Below are positions 36,047 through 45,219 of a stretch of 64,000 bases of DNA, piece by piece. Source of the DNA: Fodinibius salicampi (GTDB taxonomy: Bacteria; Bacteroidota; Rhodothermia; Balneolales; Balneolaceae); contig NZ_BAABRS010000001.1 of the NCBI RefSeq assembly GCF_039545095.1, positions 1,612,001-1,676,000 of the forward strand, read 5' to 3'. The first letter of the stretch is position 1. Every line of letters starts with the position of its first letter. The notes under the pieces were generated by a model, which searched no databases, had not been told where the DNA came from, and saw nothing but the letters and a program-made list of their open reading frames with translations. Position numbers and translations under genes: made by a program.

Positions 36047-36511
36047 ATGGATGCTGAAACACTCACAATGATTTTCTTTATCGGGGGCATTGTGCTAATG
36101 ATTATTGAAACATTAATTCCTGGCGGCGTATCTTTTTTCCTTGGTGTTAGCGGACTGTTCGTGGGTGTTTTACGCTGGATGGGAATTCTGGAAGATCCTG
36201 CTACTTCGATTATTACCTGGCTTTTCACTTCCGTTGCACTCATTCTTGCCATGCGTCCACTTTTAATGAAATACTGGGGTGGGGAAAGCAGCTATAAGCT
36301 GGCTAACGAAGATGTCGAAGCTATGGATCAGGTTGTAGATGTGGTTGAATCGGTTAATCCTGACGATAATTCGGGACGTATTCGTTTTCAGGGGATTTCC
36401 TGGCAGGCCAAAACACTAGAAGGTGAAATTCCGGCCGGGTCCAAAGCAAAAATACGGTATCGGGATAATGTTACCTGGATTGTCGAACCTCTTGACGAAA
36501 TTGAAGAATAA
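36047..36511 (+). CDS. NfeD-like membrane protein
   Basis: The 154-residue protein has three membrane segments (about 5-21, 24-42 and 55-72, with LIPGGVSFFLGVSGLFVGV) and a C-terminal OB-fold domain (DQVVDVVESVNPDDNSGRI, GKSKAKIRY-like AGSKAKIRYRD, WIVEP). NfeD proteins are partners of SPFH/stomatin-like proteins, which follow directly. Together they are believed to organise membrane microdomains or protein quality control. It is a short-form NfeD without the protease domain. Confidence 0.85.
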   Translation: MDAETLTMIFFIGGIVLMIIETLIPGGVSFFLGVSGLFVGVLRWMGILEDPATSIITWLFTSVALILAMRPLLMKYWGGESSYKLANEDVEAMDQVVDVVESVNPDDNSGRIRFQGISWQAKTLEGEIPAGSKAKIRYRDNVTWIVEPLDEIEE

Positions 36512-36568
36512 TATAATTAGCCAGCTCTAAATTTTAATCATTTTCATTTCAATCTAAACTTTTATCAC

Positions 36569-37516
36569 ATGTGGACGACCTTACTAATCTTTATCGCCTT
36601 GGGCGTCTTTATCTTTACCAAGGTGTTTATCATCGTGGAGATGCGCGAAGAAGTTATACAGGAACGACTCGGGAAATACATTAAAACACTAAAGCCCGGA
36701 CTTCATTTTCTGATTCCCTTTGTGGATCGTCCCGCCTATCGGCAGGAAATGCGCGAACAGGTTATTGATGTGCCCAGCCAGACCTGTATTACCAAGGATA
36801 ACATCGAGGTTGAAGTTGATGGACTGGTTTATGTGAAAGTGATGGATGCCTATAAAGCCAGCTATGGGATTGGTAATTACAAACTGGCTGCCATCAACCT
36901 GGCGCAGACAACCATGCGGAGCGAAATCGGTAAAATTACGCTTGACGATACTTTTTCTGAGCGCGAGCAAATGAACGAAAATATTGTCCGGGAAATTGAC
37001 AAAGCCTCCGATCCCTGGGGGATAAAAGTACTACGCTATGAAATCCGAAATATTAGGCCCTCAGATAACCTGATTCACACCCTGGAAAAGCAGATGGAGG
37101 CCGAACGTGACAAGCGTGCTGAAATCACCACTTCTACAGGGACAAGAGACTTTAAGATTAACGAGTCACAAGGGGAACGCCAGGAAGCTATTCTACTTTC
37201 GGAAGCGCAACGACAGAAGCGTATTAACGAAGCGAAAGGAAAAGCAAAAGAAATTGAACTTATTGCCAAAGCTACCTCCAAAGGTATTAAGCGTATATCT
37301 GAAGCTATTGCCAAACCGGGGGGCGACTTAGCAGTAAAAACAAAGTTAATCGAGCAGTTTATCGGTCAGTTAGGCCATGTTATTGAGCACTCCAATGTAT
37401 CGGTATTACCCACGGAAACTGCCAATTTGAAAACATTTTTTGAAGGGGTCGGCAAAGTTAGCGACGGCACACAGCCCTCGTCTTCAACCACAACAGCAAA
37501 GGGAGGCCAACAATGA
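36569..37516 (+). CDS. SPFH/band 7 protein 1
   Basis: The 315-residue protein has an N-terminal membrane helix (LLIFIALGVFIFTKVFII, 4-21), a band 7 domain (EEVIQERLGKYIKTLKPGLH, YRQEMREQVIDVPSQTCITKDN, VDGLVYVKV) and a long helical, charged coiled-coil part (185-260, QKRINEAKGKAKEIELIAKA). It resembles paraslipin/QmcA proteins that form oligomeric cages at the membrane. It is linked by a four-base overlap to a paralogue and preceded by nfeD. Confidence 0.9.
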   Translation: MWTTLLIFIALGVFIFTKVFIIVEMREEVIQERLGKYIKTLKPGLHFLIPFVDRPAYRQEMREQVIDVPSQTCITKDNIEVEVDGLVYVKVMDAYKASYGIGNYKLAAINLAQTTMRSEIGKITLDDTFSEREQMNENIVREIDKASDPWGIKVLRYEIRNIRPSDNLIHTLEKQMEAERDKRAEITTSTGTRDFKINESQGERQEAILLSEAQRQKRINEAKGKAKEIELIAKATSKGIKRISEAIAKPGGDLAVKTKLIEQFIGQLGHVIEHSNVSVLPTETANLKTFFEGVGKVSDGTQPSSSTTTAKGGQQ

Positions 37517-38460
37517 TAGAACTCATCAGTCAAGGCGTACTCGGACTTTTAAGTATTTATGTACTATTCAAATTCATTCAATCCATTCAGCTTGTACCTA
37601 CTCAGAAAGCATACATTGTTGAACGGCTTGGAAATTATCATAAGACCCTGGGACCGGGCTTTCATGCCTTAGTGCCCTTCTTTGACCAGGTTAGGTACAA
37701 ACAGGATCTGCGAGAAGAAACGATCGAGGTAGAGCCACAGGAATGTTTTACTAAGGATAACGTAAAAGTAGAAGTTGATGGCGTCATTTACTTGGCCGTT
37801 ATAGACCCGGTGAATGCCAGTTACGGGGTAACAGATTACCGTTTCGCCGCGGTTCAACTGGCACAAACCACGACTCGTTCTATCATAGGAACCATGGACC
37901 TGGATGACACTTTCGAAGATCGCGCTATCATTAATAAAGAAGTGGTTGAAGTCCTCAGTGAAATGGAAAAAGCTTGGGGGATCCGGGTGCTTCGATATGA
38001 AATCAAAAATATATACACTCCCAAAACCATTCAAAATGCTATGGAGCGTCAGATGACGGCCGAACGCAACCGTCGGGCTACGATTGCTAAATCGGAGGGA
38101 ATCATGCAGTCGACGATCAATGATGCGGAGGGAGAGAAGCGAGAAATTATCAATATATCAGAAGGAGAAATGCAGCGCCAAATTAATGAAGCAGAAGGAG
38201 TTGCAGAAGAGATCAAATCACTGGCAGAAGCGACGGCTATCTCGATTGAAGAAATAGCTGACGCACTTTCTAAGGATAAAGGAAAAGAAGCTATGCAAAT
38301 GCGTTTGGCTGAGCAATATATCAATCAGCTTTCAAAGTTGGCCAGCGAAAAAAATGATGTCATTATTCCTAAAGACGTGACCAATTACGACGCTATTATG
38401 AGTGGACTTTCCCTGGATAAAATCTCAATTGTGCCGGAAGAAAGTGATCTAAAAAAATAA
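37513..38460 (+). CDS. SPFH/band 7 protein 2
   Basis: This 315-residue paralogue of the previous gene product has the same layout: membrane helix (LGLLSIYVLFKFIQSIQ), band 7 domain (KAYIVERLGNYHKTLGPGFH, ETIEVEPQECFTKDNVKVE), a helical coiled-coil stretch (NDAEGEKREIINISEGEMQ) and a C-terminal tail. The two are the same length and translationally coupled, so hetero-oligomers are likely. Sequence divergence is concentrated in the C-terminal tail. Confidence 0.9.
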   Translation: MIELISQGVLGLLSIYVLFKFIQSIQLVPTQKAYIVERLGNYHKTLGPGFHALVPFFDQVRYKQDLREETIEVEPQECFTKDNVKVEVDGVIYLAVIDPVNASYGVTDYRFAAVQLAQTTTRSIIGTMDLDDTFEDRAIINKEVVEVLSEMEKAWGIRVLRYEIKNIYTPKTIQNAMERQMTAERNRRATIAKSEGIMQSTINDAEGEKREIINISEGEMQRQINEAEGVAEEIKSLAEATAISIEEIADALSKDKGKEAMQMRLAEQYINQLSKLASEKNDVIIPKDVTNYDAIMSGLSLDKISIVPEESDLKK

Positions 38461-38515
38461 AGATGGCTGCTACTTCCCTTTCGTTCAGCATACTGTAGTT
38501 TTATACATTAAAAGC

Positions 38516-38604
38516 TACTGGTTAGTAGTTATTGGTATAATGGTTTATTTGCAAAGACCTAACTGAATAGCTTGTTAATTTTCCCCATCACTATTAAACC
38601 AGTA
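38516..38604. repeat. Spaced inverted repeat in the lon-like upstream region
   Basis: TACTGGTT (38516-38523) is mirrored by AACCAGTA (38597-38604), surrounded by further partly complementary GTTAGTAGTTATTGGT / GTAACTCATAAC sequence. It resembles the dispersed palindromic spacers seen elsewhere in the window. Confidence 0.35.
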
Positions 38605-38727
38605 ACTCATAACAAACATCCATTAACCATTTTTGGAAGTTGTTCCATTTCTATTTTCCTGCTGGAACTTCCATTGCATTATACTCATTTAAATGAGTAG
38701 TAAGTTGAAACCTAATACATAAATATT

Positions 38728-41166
38728 TTGGCAGAACTGGAAGCAGATTCTCTTTACAGGAAGTGCAACCCCGCGTCATTGGAATTCGAAACTACTGATG
38801 AGATTAAAAATTCCACGACCGTCATAGGTCAGGATCGGTTATCCGCATCCCTGGAGTTTGGAACCGGCATGGGTAAAGACGGCTTTAACATTTTTGCGCT
38901 CGGTCCAAACCAAATTAACAAGCAGGACCATCTGAAAGAGTTCTTCGAAGAAAAGTCGGCGGATCAACCTGTTCCATCCGATATTTGTTACGTAAATAAT
39001 TTTGACGATCATTATAAGCCAAACGTGCTTGAGCTGCCGGCTGGGCGCGGATGCGAGTTACACAAGCAGATGGATCAGTTCATCGATGATTTGGTTCCTA
39101 CCCTTACATCTGCATTTGAAACGGAAGAATATCAAAACCGACGACAATCCCTGCAAGAACAGGTTCAGCAGGAACAGGGACAGACTTTTGAGGACCTTAA
39201 AAACAAAGCTAAAGAAAAGGGATTGGCTTTAGTTCGAACTCCTGCCGGTTTCTCTTTTGCCCCTTTAAACGAAGAGGGAGAAATAATGGGCAAAGAAGAG
39301 ATACAAAATTTATCAGAAGAAAAACGGGAAGAACTGGAAGAAAAAACCCAGGATTTGCAGGAAGAGCTGCAGAAAATTATCCAAAAGATGCCTTCCAACA
39401 GGCGTAAAGCCCGGGAGCGTCTAAAAGAACTAGACGAAGAAATCGCAACCTATGCCATTAAAGATTTATTTGATGAAATCCGTGATAATTTCTCCGAACT
39501 GGATAATGTGCAGGAATTCCTGGACGATGTAGAACTCGACATTGTCGAAAATGTACAATCCATTATGGGCAACCAGAACCAATCCGGTCAGGGTAATCAA
39601 TTGATGCAGATGATGGGTGGACAACAATCACAACAGAGAACGTCCAAAAATCCCGTTCTGGACCGCTATCGTGTAAATGTGATGGTTGACAATAGCGAAG
39701 CGGAAGGTGCACCCGTTATCTATGAAGATAATCCCAACTATAAAAATTTAATTGGCCGGGTTGAATATCAATCCAAAATGGGAACACTTTCTACAAACTT
39801 TAACCTGATTAAACCCGGTGCCCTCCACCGTGCTAATGGCGGGTACCTGATCCTGGACGCCCGCCAGGTACTGCTCGAACCCTTTGCCTGGGAAGGTTTA
39901 AAAAGGGCGTTAAAATCAGGGGAACTTAAGATTGAATCGCTGGGAGAGTCATACAGCATGGTCAGCACGGTATCGCTGGAGCCCGAGCCCATCCAGTTAG
40001 ACGTAAAAGTAATATTAACGGGCGAAAGACTGTTATACTATCTGCTTTGCGAATACGATCCTGAATTTAACAAGCTGTTCAAGGTGGAAGCAGACTTTGA
40101 GGATGAAATTGACCGTACGGAGGGAAACAACAACCGGTACGCCCAGCTTATAGCAGGATTAATTGATAAACATGAGCTTCGTGCCTTTGATAAAAAAGCG
40201 GTTGCCCGGGTAATAGAACAAGGATCGCGTATGGTCAGTGACAATGAAAAACTGTCTGCCCAAACCAATGAAATTACTGATTTGCTAAAAGAAGCTGATC
40301 ATTGGGCGGATAAAAGTGAAAATGGACAGGATATTGTAACCTACGAAGACGTTGAAAAAGCGATCGAGCAAAAAATTTATCGTTCCTCACGCCTCCGCGA
40401 TAGAATTCAGGAAAGTATTAATCGCGACTCTATCTTTATCGACACCTCCGGGGAAGAAGTCGGACAAATAAATGGCCTTTCCGTCGCCAAGGTGGGAAAT
40501 TTAATGTTCGGTCGGCCTAACCGCATTACCGCCCGCGTACAGCTTGGCAAAGGTGAGATTATAGATATTGAACGTGAAGTGGACATGAGCGGATCCATCC
40601 ACTCCAAAGGCGTGTTGATTTTAAAAGGGTTCCTGGGGGGACGCTATGCCCGGGAACGGCCGCTCTCCCTTTCCGCCAGCCTCGTATTTGAACAATCGTA
40701 TTCTCATATCGATGGAGACAGTGCTTCTTCTGCTGAACTGTATGCCTTGCTATCAGCAATTGGAAGTATCCCGTTAAAACAGTCATTCAGCGTCACCGGA
40801 TCGGTCAACCAGCATGGGAAGATACAGCCTATTGGCGGAGTCAATGAAAAAATTGAAGGATTTTTTGATATTTGCAATCAACGCGGACTTACCGGCGAAC
40901 AGGGCGTACTTATCCCCAGTGCCAATGAAAAGAACCTGATGCTGCGCAACGATGTGGTTGAAGCGGTTCAAAAAGATCAATTTCATATTTATTCAATAGA
41001 AACCGTCGATGAAGGTATGGAATTGCTTACCGGCCTGGACATGGGGGAACTCCAGGAAGATGGCTCGTACCCCGAGGGAACCATTAATTATAAAATTACC
41101 CAAAAGCTTAATCAGCTTGCTGAAAAACGCAAAGCATTTTCGAAGTCAGAAAACAGTCAAGAATAG
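38728..41166 (+). CDS. Lon-like protease (S16 family) with degenerate P-loop
   Basis: The 812-residue protein starts at a TTG; the N-terminus LYRKCNPASLEFETTDEI is that of the LonB/LonC-like AAA_32 group. The Walker A site, GPPGTGKxT in typical members, reads ALGPNQINKQDHL near 55-67 and has lost most glycines. A coiled-coil insert (150-270) and a Gln-rich stretch follow. Walker B is GGYLILDA near 372. The S16 protease domain (about 570-790) keeps the catalytic Ser in GDSASSAEL and Lys in GGVNEKIEGF. It likely degrades proteins in the cytosol; how much ATP it uses is open. Confidence 0.88.
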   Translation: MAELEADSLYRKCNPASLEFETTDEIKNSTTVIGQDRLSASLEFGTGMGKDGFNIFALGPNQINKQDHLKEFFEEKSADQPVPSDICYVNNFDDHYKPNVLELPAGRGCELHKQMDQFIDDLVPTLTSAFETEEYQNRRQSLQEQVQQEQGQTFEDLKNKAKEKGLALVRTPAGFSFAPLNEEGEIMGKEEIQNLSEEKREELEEKTQDLQEELQKIIQKMPSNRRKARERLKELDEEIATYAIKDLFDEIRDNFSELDNVQEFLDDVELDIVENVQSIMGNQNQSGQGNQLMQMMGGQQSQQRTSKNPVLDRYRVNVMVDNSEAEGAPVIYEDNPNYKNLIGRVEYQSKMGTLSTNFNLIKPGALHRANGGYLILDARQVLLEPFAWEGLKRALKSGELKIESLGESYSMVSTVSLEPEPIQLDVKVILTGERLLYYLLCEYDPEFNKLFKVEADFEDEIDRTEGNNNRYAQLIAGLIDKHELRAFDKKAVARVIEQGSRMVSDNEKLSAQTNEITDLLKEADHWADKSENGQDIVTYEDVEKAIEQKIYRSSRLRDRIQESINRDSIFIDTSGEEVGQINGLSVAKVGNLMFGRPNRITARVQLGKGEIIDIEREVDMSGSIHSKGVLILKGFLGGRYARERPLSLSASLVFEQSYSHIDGDSASSAELYALLSAIGSIPLKQSFSVTGSVNQHGKIQPIGGVNEKIEGFFDICNQRGLTGEQGVLIPSANEKNLMLRNDVVEAVQKDQFHIYSIETVDEGMELLTGLDMGELQEDGSYPEGTINYKITQKLNQLAEKRKAFSKSENSQE

Positions 41167-41168
41167 TC

Positions 41169-42020
41169 ATGGCTGAAGATAAAAACCATACCATCCTGCT
41201 TCGGGAGATCCTGGTTGCTATTGATTCTTCCCCCCATAGCCAGGCAGCGCTACGAGCCGCGGCTACACTTGCCCGGCTTATGGAAGCGAACATTCGGGGA
41301 CTTTTTGTTCATGAAGAACACTGGAGCCGAATAAGCAGGCTTCCTGCTATAGCCTCAATAAATGAACTTACGGGAAAAACAGATACGCTGGAAGAAAAAG
41401 GATTAGAAAAGCAGGTAAACCTCTTAAAAAAGCGGCTCCGCCACCAGTTAGAAGACATCAGCAGAAAAAACAAAATAAGTCATTCCTGGGAATCCACCCG
41501 CGGACAGGTAGCTGATGAAATCTTAGAAGCGGCAAAAAAGGCTGACCTCATCACTCTTGGCCGACGGGGACGATCATTTTCTTTAAAAAATAAGCTGGGT
41601 TCCACGGCCAAAGCCATCATTCAAAAAGCGGACAAGCCTATTCTCCTGCTAAAAGAAGGGCTGGATCTGGGTAATACAGTTACGGTTGTTTTCGATGCTT
41701 CTGAAGCAAGCCAGAAGGGACTCAGCCTGGCTCTTTCATTAGCCAAAAGGAATTATGGTAAATTATCTATTCTGGTGCTTAATAAAGATCAGGAGAGCGA
41801 AACGCGGCGAAATAAGGAACTTGAAAAATTAATAGAAAAGGCTGAGATACCTGTTTCGGTCACTATGCTTGATAAACCCAGCAGGTGGCAGCTATTAAAT
41901 GCGATTAACTATCAGCATGCGGGATTATTGGTTATTCCCAAAAAACAGTCGTTCTTGCAGCTTGATTCGCTGGAAACCAACCTGGAATATCTCAACTGTC
42001 CGGTACTCATGATGAATTGA
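41169..42020 (+). CDS. Tandem universal stress protein
   Basis: The 283-residue protein has two UspA domains. The first (about 9-160) starts ILVAIDSSPHSQAALRAAATLARL and ends LITLGRRGRSFSLKNKLGSTAKAI with GxGxxS-like nucleotide-binding residues. The second (170-283, TVVFDASEASQKGLSLALSLA ... LLVIPKKQ) is more divergent and lacks the glycine-rich loop. It follows the lon-like gene with only two bases between them and may share its transcript. The role is a general stress protein. Confidence 0.85.
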   Translation: MAEDKNHTILLREILVAIDSSPHSQAALRAAATLARLMEANIRGLFVHEEHWSRISRLPAIASINELTGKTDTLEEKGLEKQVNLLKKRLRHQLEDISRKNKISHSWESTRGQVADEILEAAKKADLITLGRRGRSFSLKNKLGSTAKAIIQKADKPILLLKEGLDLGNTVTVVFDASEASQKGLSLALSLAKRNYGKLSILVLNKDQESETRRNKELEKLIEKAEIPVSVTMLDKPSRWQLLNAINYQHAGLLVIPKKQSFLQLDSLETNLEYLNCPVLMMN

Positions 42021-42118
42021 CTCCCACCCTTCTTTGCCAGAGAACATATCCAATAAAATCCTCCCCCTCTCAAATCGACAATTCTACACGAATACTCACA
42101 GATAAGGCAACAAACCTG

Positions 42119-43141
42119 CTATGAAAACAGATCGGGACCGATAAATTCTCCCCAGTACCATATAATGGCAGCCAATATTAATAGCAGCCCAAACCATATG
42201 CCAATCGCTATGCGTTGGGCCTTTTTTGCGTTTTTAGCTTCCCACCAGCTCCGGGGACGTACTCCCTGCACCAGGAAAGTAAGAATAGCGGCCAAGTTAA
42301 TGCATATTAGATTGGTCAAAGTCAGGATACCGGACCCCAGCGCAAGCGTGGTATAGCCGGCCCCAAGCATAAGTCCCACATTAACCAGCGGGGGCAGCAG
42401 GGCCACAGCCACCATGACACCCACAATAGCGGCCGAAACCCCGCGCGTGAAGGCTAATACTCCGGCACTCCCCGCTGCAAGGGCAATGATAATATGTTTG
42501 AGATCCACCATAGTTCGGGTCATAATCTGTTCCGTTTCCGGATTAACAGCAAACATCATCCCCATCAATACGGATATGACAAGGGAAGTTAATAATCCAA
42601 CTGCATTCGCTTTTAGGGCTTCCCACCCTAATTCAAGATCACCCAGCGTAGCTGCCAGTGCCATTGAAACATTGGGCGCTAACAGGGGTGCTATCACCAT
42701 CGCTCCTATAATGGTAGCCACATCATTCAGGATAAGTCCCACCCCTGCTACCAGTGTTGACAATACAACCATTGCGATGTATACCGCATCCGGCTCGCCG
42801 CTATTACTGATATTGGAATAGAGTTCCTCCCGGCTAATACGGCCGATGTACTGCTCCTCTTCTGAATCCTCGCTTGCCTCATCTTCGTTCTCTTCGGGCT
42901 TCGGCAAGGTGGCTTCCACCGAAAAGAGCATAATCCGAAACCCCTCCTCATTACCAAACCGATTGGTAAGAGCATCAGAAAGAGATTCTGTGCGCTCAGC
43001 ATCAACAAGCGCACGCATAACCGCCTCATCTTTATCCAGATTATCGGTCCAAACCCCTAACACATTTTCTTCTTCCGCTATATCATGCGCCTCCTTAATG
43101 GTTTCCGGAGAACCCATCAGTTCTAACAGTCTGTACGTCAT
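42119..43141 (-). CDS. DUF389 (TIGR00341-type) membrane protein
   Basis: The 340-residue protein has a cytosolic N-terminal domain (1-115, with an acidic stretch EENEDEASEDSEEEQ) and six or so membrane helices from residue 119, including VVLSTLVAGVGLILND, IIGAMVIAPLLAPN and GVMVAVALLPPLVNVGLM, which are family hallmarks. The biochemical function is not known. It is convergent with the universal stress gene and marks the last backbone gene before the AT-rich accessory region. Confidence 0.88.
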   Translation of the reverse strand: MTYRLLELMGSPETIKEAHDIAEEENVLGVWTDNLDKDEAVMRALVDAERTESLSDALTNRFGNEEGFRIMLFSVEATLPKPEENEDEASEDSEEEQYIGRISREELYSNISNSGEPDAVYIAMVVLSTLVAGVGLILNDVATIIGAMVIAPLLAPNVSMALAATLGDLELGWEALKANAVGLLTSLVISVLMGMMFAVNPETEQIMTRTMVDLKHIIIALAAGSAGVLAFTRGVSAAIVGVMVAVALLPPLVNVGLMLGAGYTTLALGSGILTLTNLICINLAAILTFLVQGVRPRSWWEAKNAKKAQRIAIGIWFGLLLILAAIIWYWGEFIGPDLFS

Positions 43142-43525
43142 ATAACAATTTTGTTGAATATCATTTTTTCAAGGGTACAAAGGATTCCTTGAATAAAAAA
43201 GTCGGGATTTTTTTGCTTATTCAATAATTGTATGATGAATAGCTTTTTTTATCTGCCATCTGCCCAAAAACAAAAAAGCCCTTCACCGCTATGGTGAAAG
43301 GCTTCCTGCAAAACAGTAACAATTAATAAAAGTGGAGGTGCGGGGACCAACGAACACCTCAAAAATCACTCCATATAGCTTCTAAGAGTTACTTTTTCCT
43401 TTACTTCATAATAATGGTAACCATATAGGTATCATTAAATTAATATATCTGTTGAAATTTGAGTAAACTTGATTAGCACAAATAATACATTTATGTATTG
43501 CTCAGATGGTACTTTGTAGAGGACA
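43142..43525. other. Backbone/accessory junction spacer (384 bp)
   Basis: It contains the hairpin terminator at 43276-43304, then a GC-rich patch (GTGGAGGTGCGGGGACC...CACCTC; GAGGTG at 43335-43340 and CACCTC at 43355-43360 can pair), then AT-rich sequence. The patch recalls a tRNA or tmRNA 3' end at first sight but no T-arm can be folded. No gene was found; a boundary or attachment site is conceivable. Confidence 0.35.
43276..43304 (-). terminator. Rho-independent terminator ending the minus-strand cluster
   Basis: AAGCCCTTCACC and GGTGAAAGGCTT form a 12-bp stem with one mismatch around GCTAT. On the minus strand it is followed by TTTTTTG, fitting termination of the accessory genes lying to the right. 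Confidence 0.75.
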
Positions 43526-43834
43526 TTATTGATCTCGTTCATTTAGTTTCTTTTCCACTCTCTTTTTAGCCTCTTTAAAAGTATTATCATCAGCCATTTT
43601 AAAAAACTCTAAATTCTCAGCTGGAACATTCTCAGCGATTAAGTCATAATCCTCATCAATATTATCTAGTAGTACTACATTTTTTGTTCCATCGGAATTA
43701 TCGCTTACAACTTGTACTTTGTCGTAAATATCTACATACACTTCTCTTGTTTTACGTCCATTTCTATCACTTGCCCAAACTTTCATTGACTCATTTACTA
43801 ATGCATCTTTAAAATTATTTTCTCTTTCACCCAT
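43526..43834 (-). CDS. Hypothetical protein (102 aa)
   Basis: The product is not recognised. It is a soluble, acidic protein with a beta-rich centre (VYVDIYDKVQVVSDN, KNVVLLDNIDEDYD) and a Lys-rich helical tail. No signal peptide or membrane segment is present. It is the last gene of a minus-strand group of seven, in an AT-rich region. Confidence 0.5.
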   Translation of the reverse strand: MGERENNFKDALVNESMKVWASDRNGRKTREVYVDIYDKVQVVSDNSDGTKNVVLLDNIDEDYDLIAENVPAENLEFFKMADDNTFKEAKKRVEKKLNERDQ

Positions 43835-44027
43835 GATGTTAATATTTTTTTCATTTAAAATTTAGTAGATAATATTCTTACTTTTCTTAAGAAATCAAAA
43901 TGATAAACCTTTGTGGGATAAGCCTACTGATACTATACTTCTGCTCTTTATCAGAAGTCTCTTCTTACCAGTTTAGTTTTTACGTTACAAACACAAAGCC
44001 TTATTCACCCTTTCCAAATACGAATTT

Positions 44028-44330
44028 CTAACCTTGTATTGATTGTATTCGGAAAGCAGTAACTGCAAATAACAACCCTACTGCTATATCAATCACAGCC
44101 CAAATAGATTCATCATGTAGATAAACTGGAATTATAGGATTAAAGATTATTGCAGTTATTCCAAACATAATGATCCACCCATTTACCTTGCCTGCTTCTG
44201 AATACAATATAAATGCCATATACCCTGCTACCAGAGTTAAGTATATCCGCAGAAAGGTATAGTACCCCATTGGCAAGTCAGCTATGGCAAAGAAGGATAG
44301 AGCAGAGCCAATAATTAATAATAACTTCAT
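44028..44330 (-). CDS. Small four-helix membrane protein (DUF6804-like)
   Basis: Start ATG 44330 (MKLLLIIGSALSFF) leaves 19 bases after the upstream stop; a TTG at 44360 would overlap it. Four membrane helices fill the 100 residues: about 3-16, 21-44, 50-66 and 73-95. The pattern PMGYYTFLRI, then GWIIMFGITAIIFNPIIPVYL and VIDIAVGLLFAVTAF matches small DUF6804 proteins. Function unknown. Confidence 0.7.
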   Translation of the reverse strand: MKLLLIIGSALSFFAIADLPMGYYTFLRIYLTLVAGYMAFILYSEAGKVNGWIIMFGITAIIFNPIIPVYLHDESIWAVIDIAVGLLFAVTAFRIQSIQG

Positions 44331-44349
44331 TACAGCACCATGATGGTTT

Positions 44350-44727
44350 TTATAAGTCAAGCTCTTCTTTGATACCTATCATAATTACTTCATACATTGT
44401 TTCTTGAGCTGTTTCATTTACATTAAAATGCCATTTCCTTTCAATTTCCAAATCTCTTTCATCTACTTTATGGCTCCACTTAACTTTCAAGCCTATAATT
44501 TTGCGTTTGAAAAAAAGGACTTTCTTTTCACGAATTAAGTACTGAGTGATCGAAAATTGATTAAGTCCGCCCCATTTAACAAATCCTACAGTTATTAATA
44601 GATCAGATATATCAATTCTTCCGTAGGCATCTTCAGGTTTAAGCTCAGCTAGTTTGTCAGTTAACGTAGAATATTTCTTATAAAGCTTTTTGTCTTTGTG
44701 CTTAGTGAGATCATAATTCAATTTCAT
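44350..44727 (-). CDS. Hypothetical protein (125 aa)
   Basis: A soluble, Lys-rich protein with no family I recognise. It starts MKLNYDLTKHKDKKLYKKY, has a hydrophobic centre (DISDLLITVGFVKWGG) and a C-terminal VNETAQETMYEVIMIGIKEE stretch. Part of the minus-strand cluster. Confidence 0.5.
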   Translation of the reverse strand: MKLNYDLTKHKDKKLYKKYSTLTDKLAELKPEDAYGRIDISDLLITVGFVKWGGLNQFSITQYLIREKKVLFFKRKIIGLKVKWSHKVDERDLEIERKWHFNVNETAQETMYEVIMIGIKEELDL

Positions 44728-44739
44728 GATTTTATAAAC

Positions 44740-45219
44740 TTAAATTGATTGAAATATTGAAAATTTGTCTTTTTTAATGAGCTTCCAATACCCAAGAATC
44801 ATTACAGAGAACATATCCAGATCTTCGCTAATCATATAAGCCTCTTCCCAACTTAACCTATCACTCTTTTTCACTGAGGTTTGAGCAGGTATCCATAACT
44901 GGACAATGTATAATTTGTCCCCAATAGCTAGATCTAATTTTGAAGCTATGGTAGTAGAATATTTTTCGAATAAGGGGTGATAATTATCAGATTTTAAAAA
45001 AGTAATGCAATGGCTTGATTCACGATCTATACTCAATAGGCTATTGTTAGCTTCGATAACATCTAAATCTGTCTCCTTTAAAAACTTGTAATAATGTGGT
45101 TTCATAATGTCATTAAAAGCCAACTTATATTTTCTACCATTTCTGTAAACTGGAAACCTAAATTTGCCAATTATCCTTAATGAATATTCTTTTAAAAGTA
45201 ATGGGACTTTACCCAACAT
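44740..45219 (-). CDS. Hypothetical protein (159 aa)
   Basis: No family recognised. The protein has hydrophobic stretches but no clear membrane helix: FKLVPLLL-type N-terminus (MLGKVPLLLKEYSLRIIGKF), SSHCITFLKSDNYHPLF, and KLDLAIGDKLYIVQLWIP, ending ILGYWKLIKKDKFSIF. Its start overlaps the end of the next upstream gene by 28 bases, so the two are read as a coupled pair. Confidence 0.5.
   Translation of the reverse strand: MLGKVPLLLKEYSLRIIGKFRFPVYRNGRKYKLAFNDIMKPHYYKFLKETDLDVIEANNSLLSIDRESSHCITFLKSDNYHPLFEKYSTTIASKLDLAIGDKLYIVQLWIPAQTSVKKSDRLSWEEAYMISEDLDMFSVMILGYWKLIKKDKFSIFQSI

Noticed and set aside
43331-43362. tmRNA or tRNA 3'-end-like patch (GTGGAGGTGCGGGGACC)
   Set aside because: A T-arm or acceptor stem cannot be folded and no CCA end is present; only a 6-bp hairpin remains.
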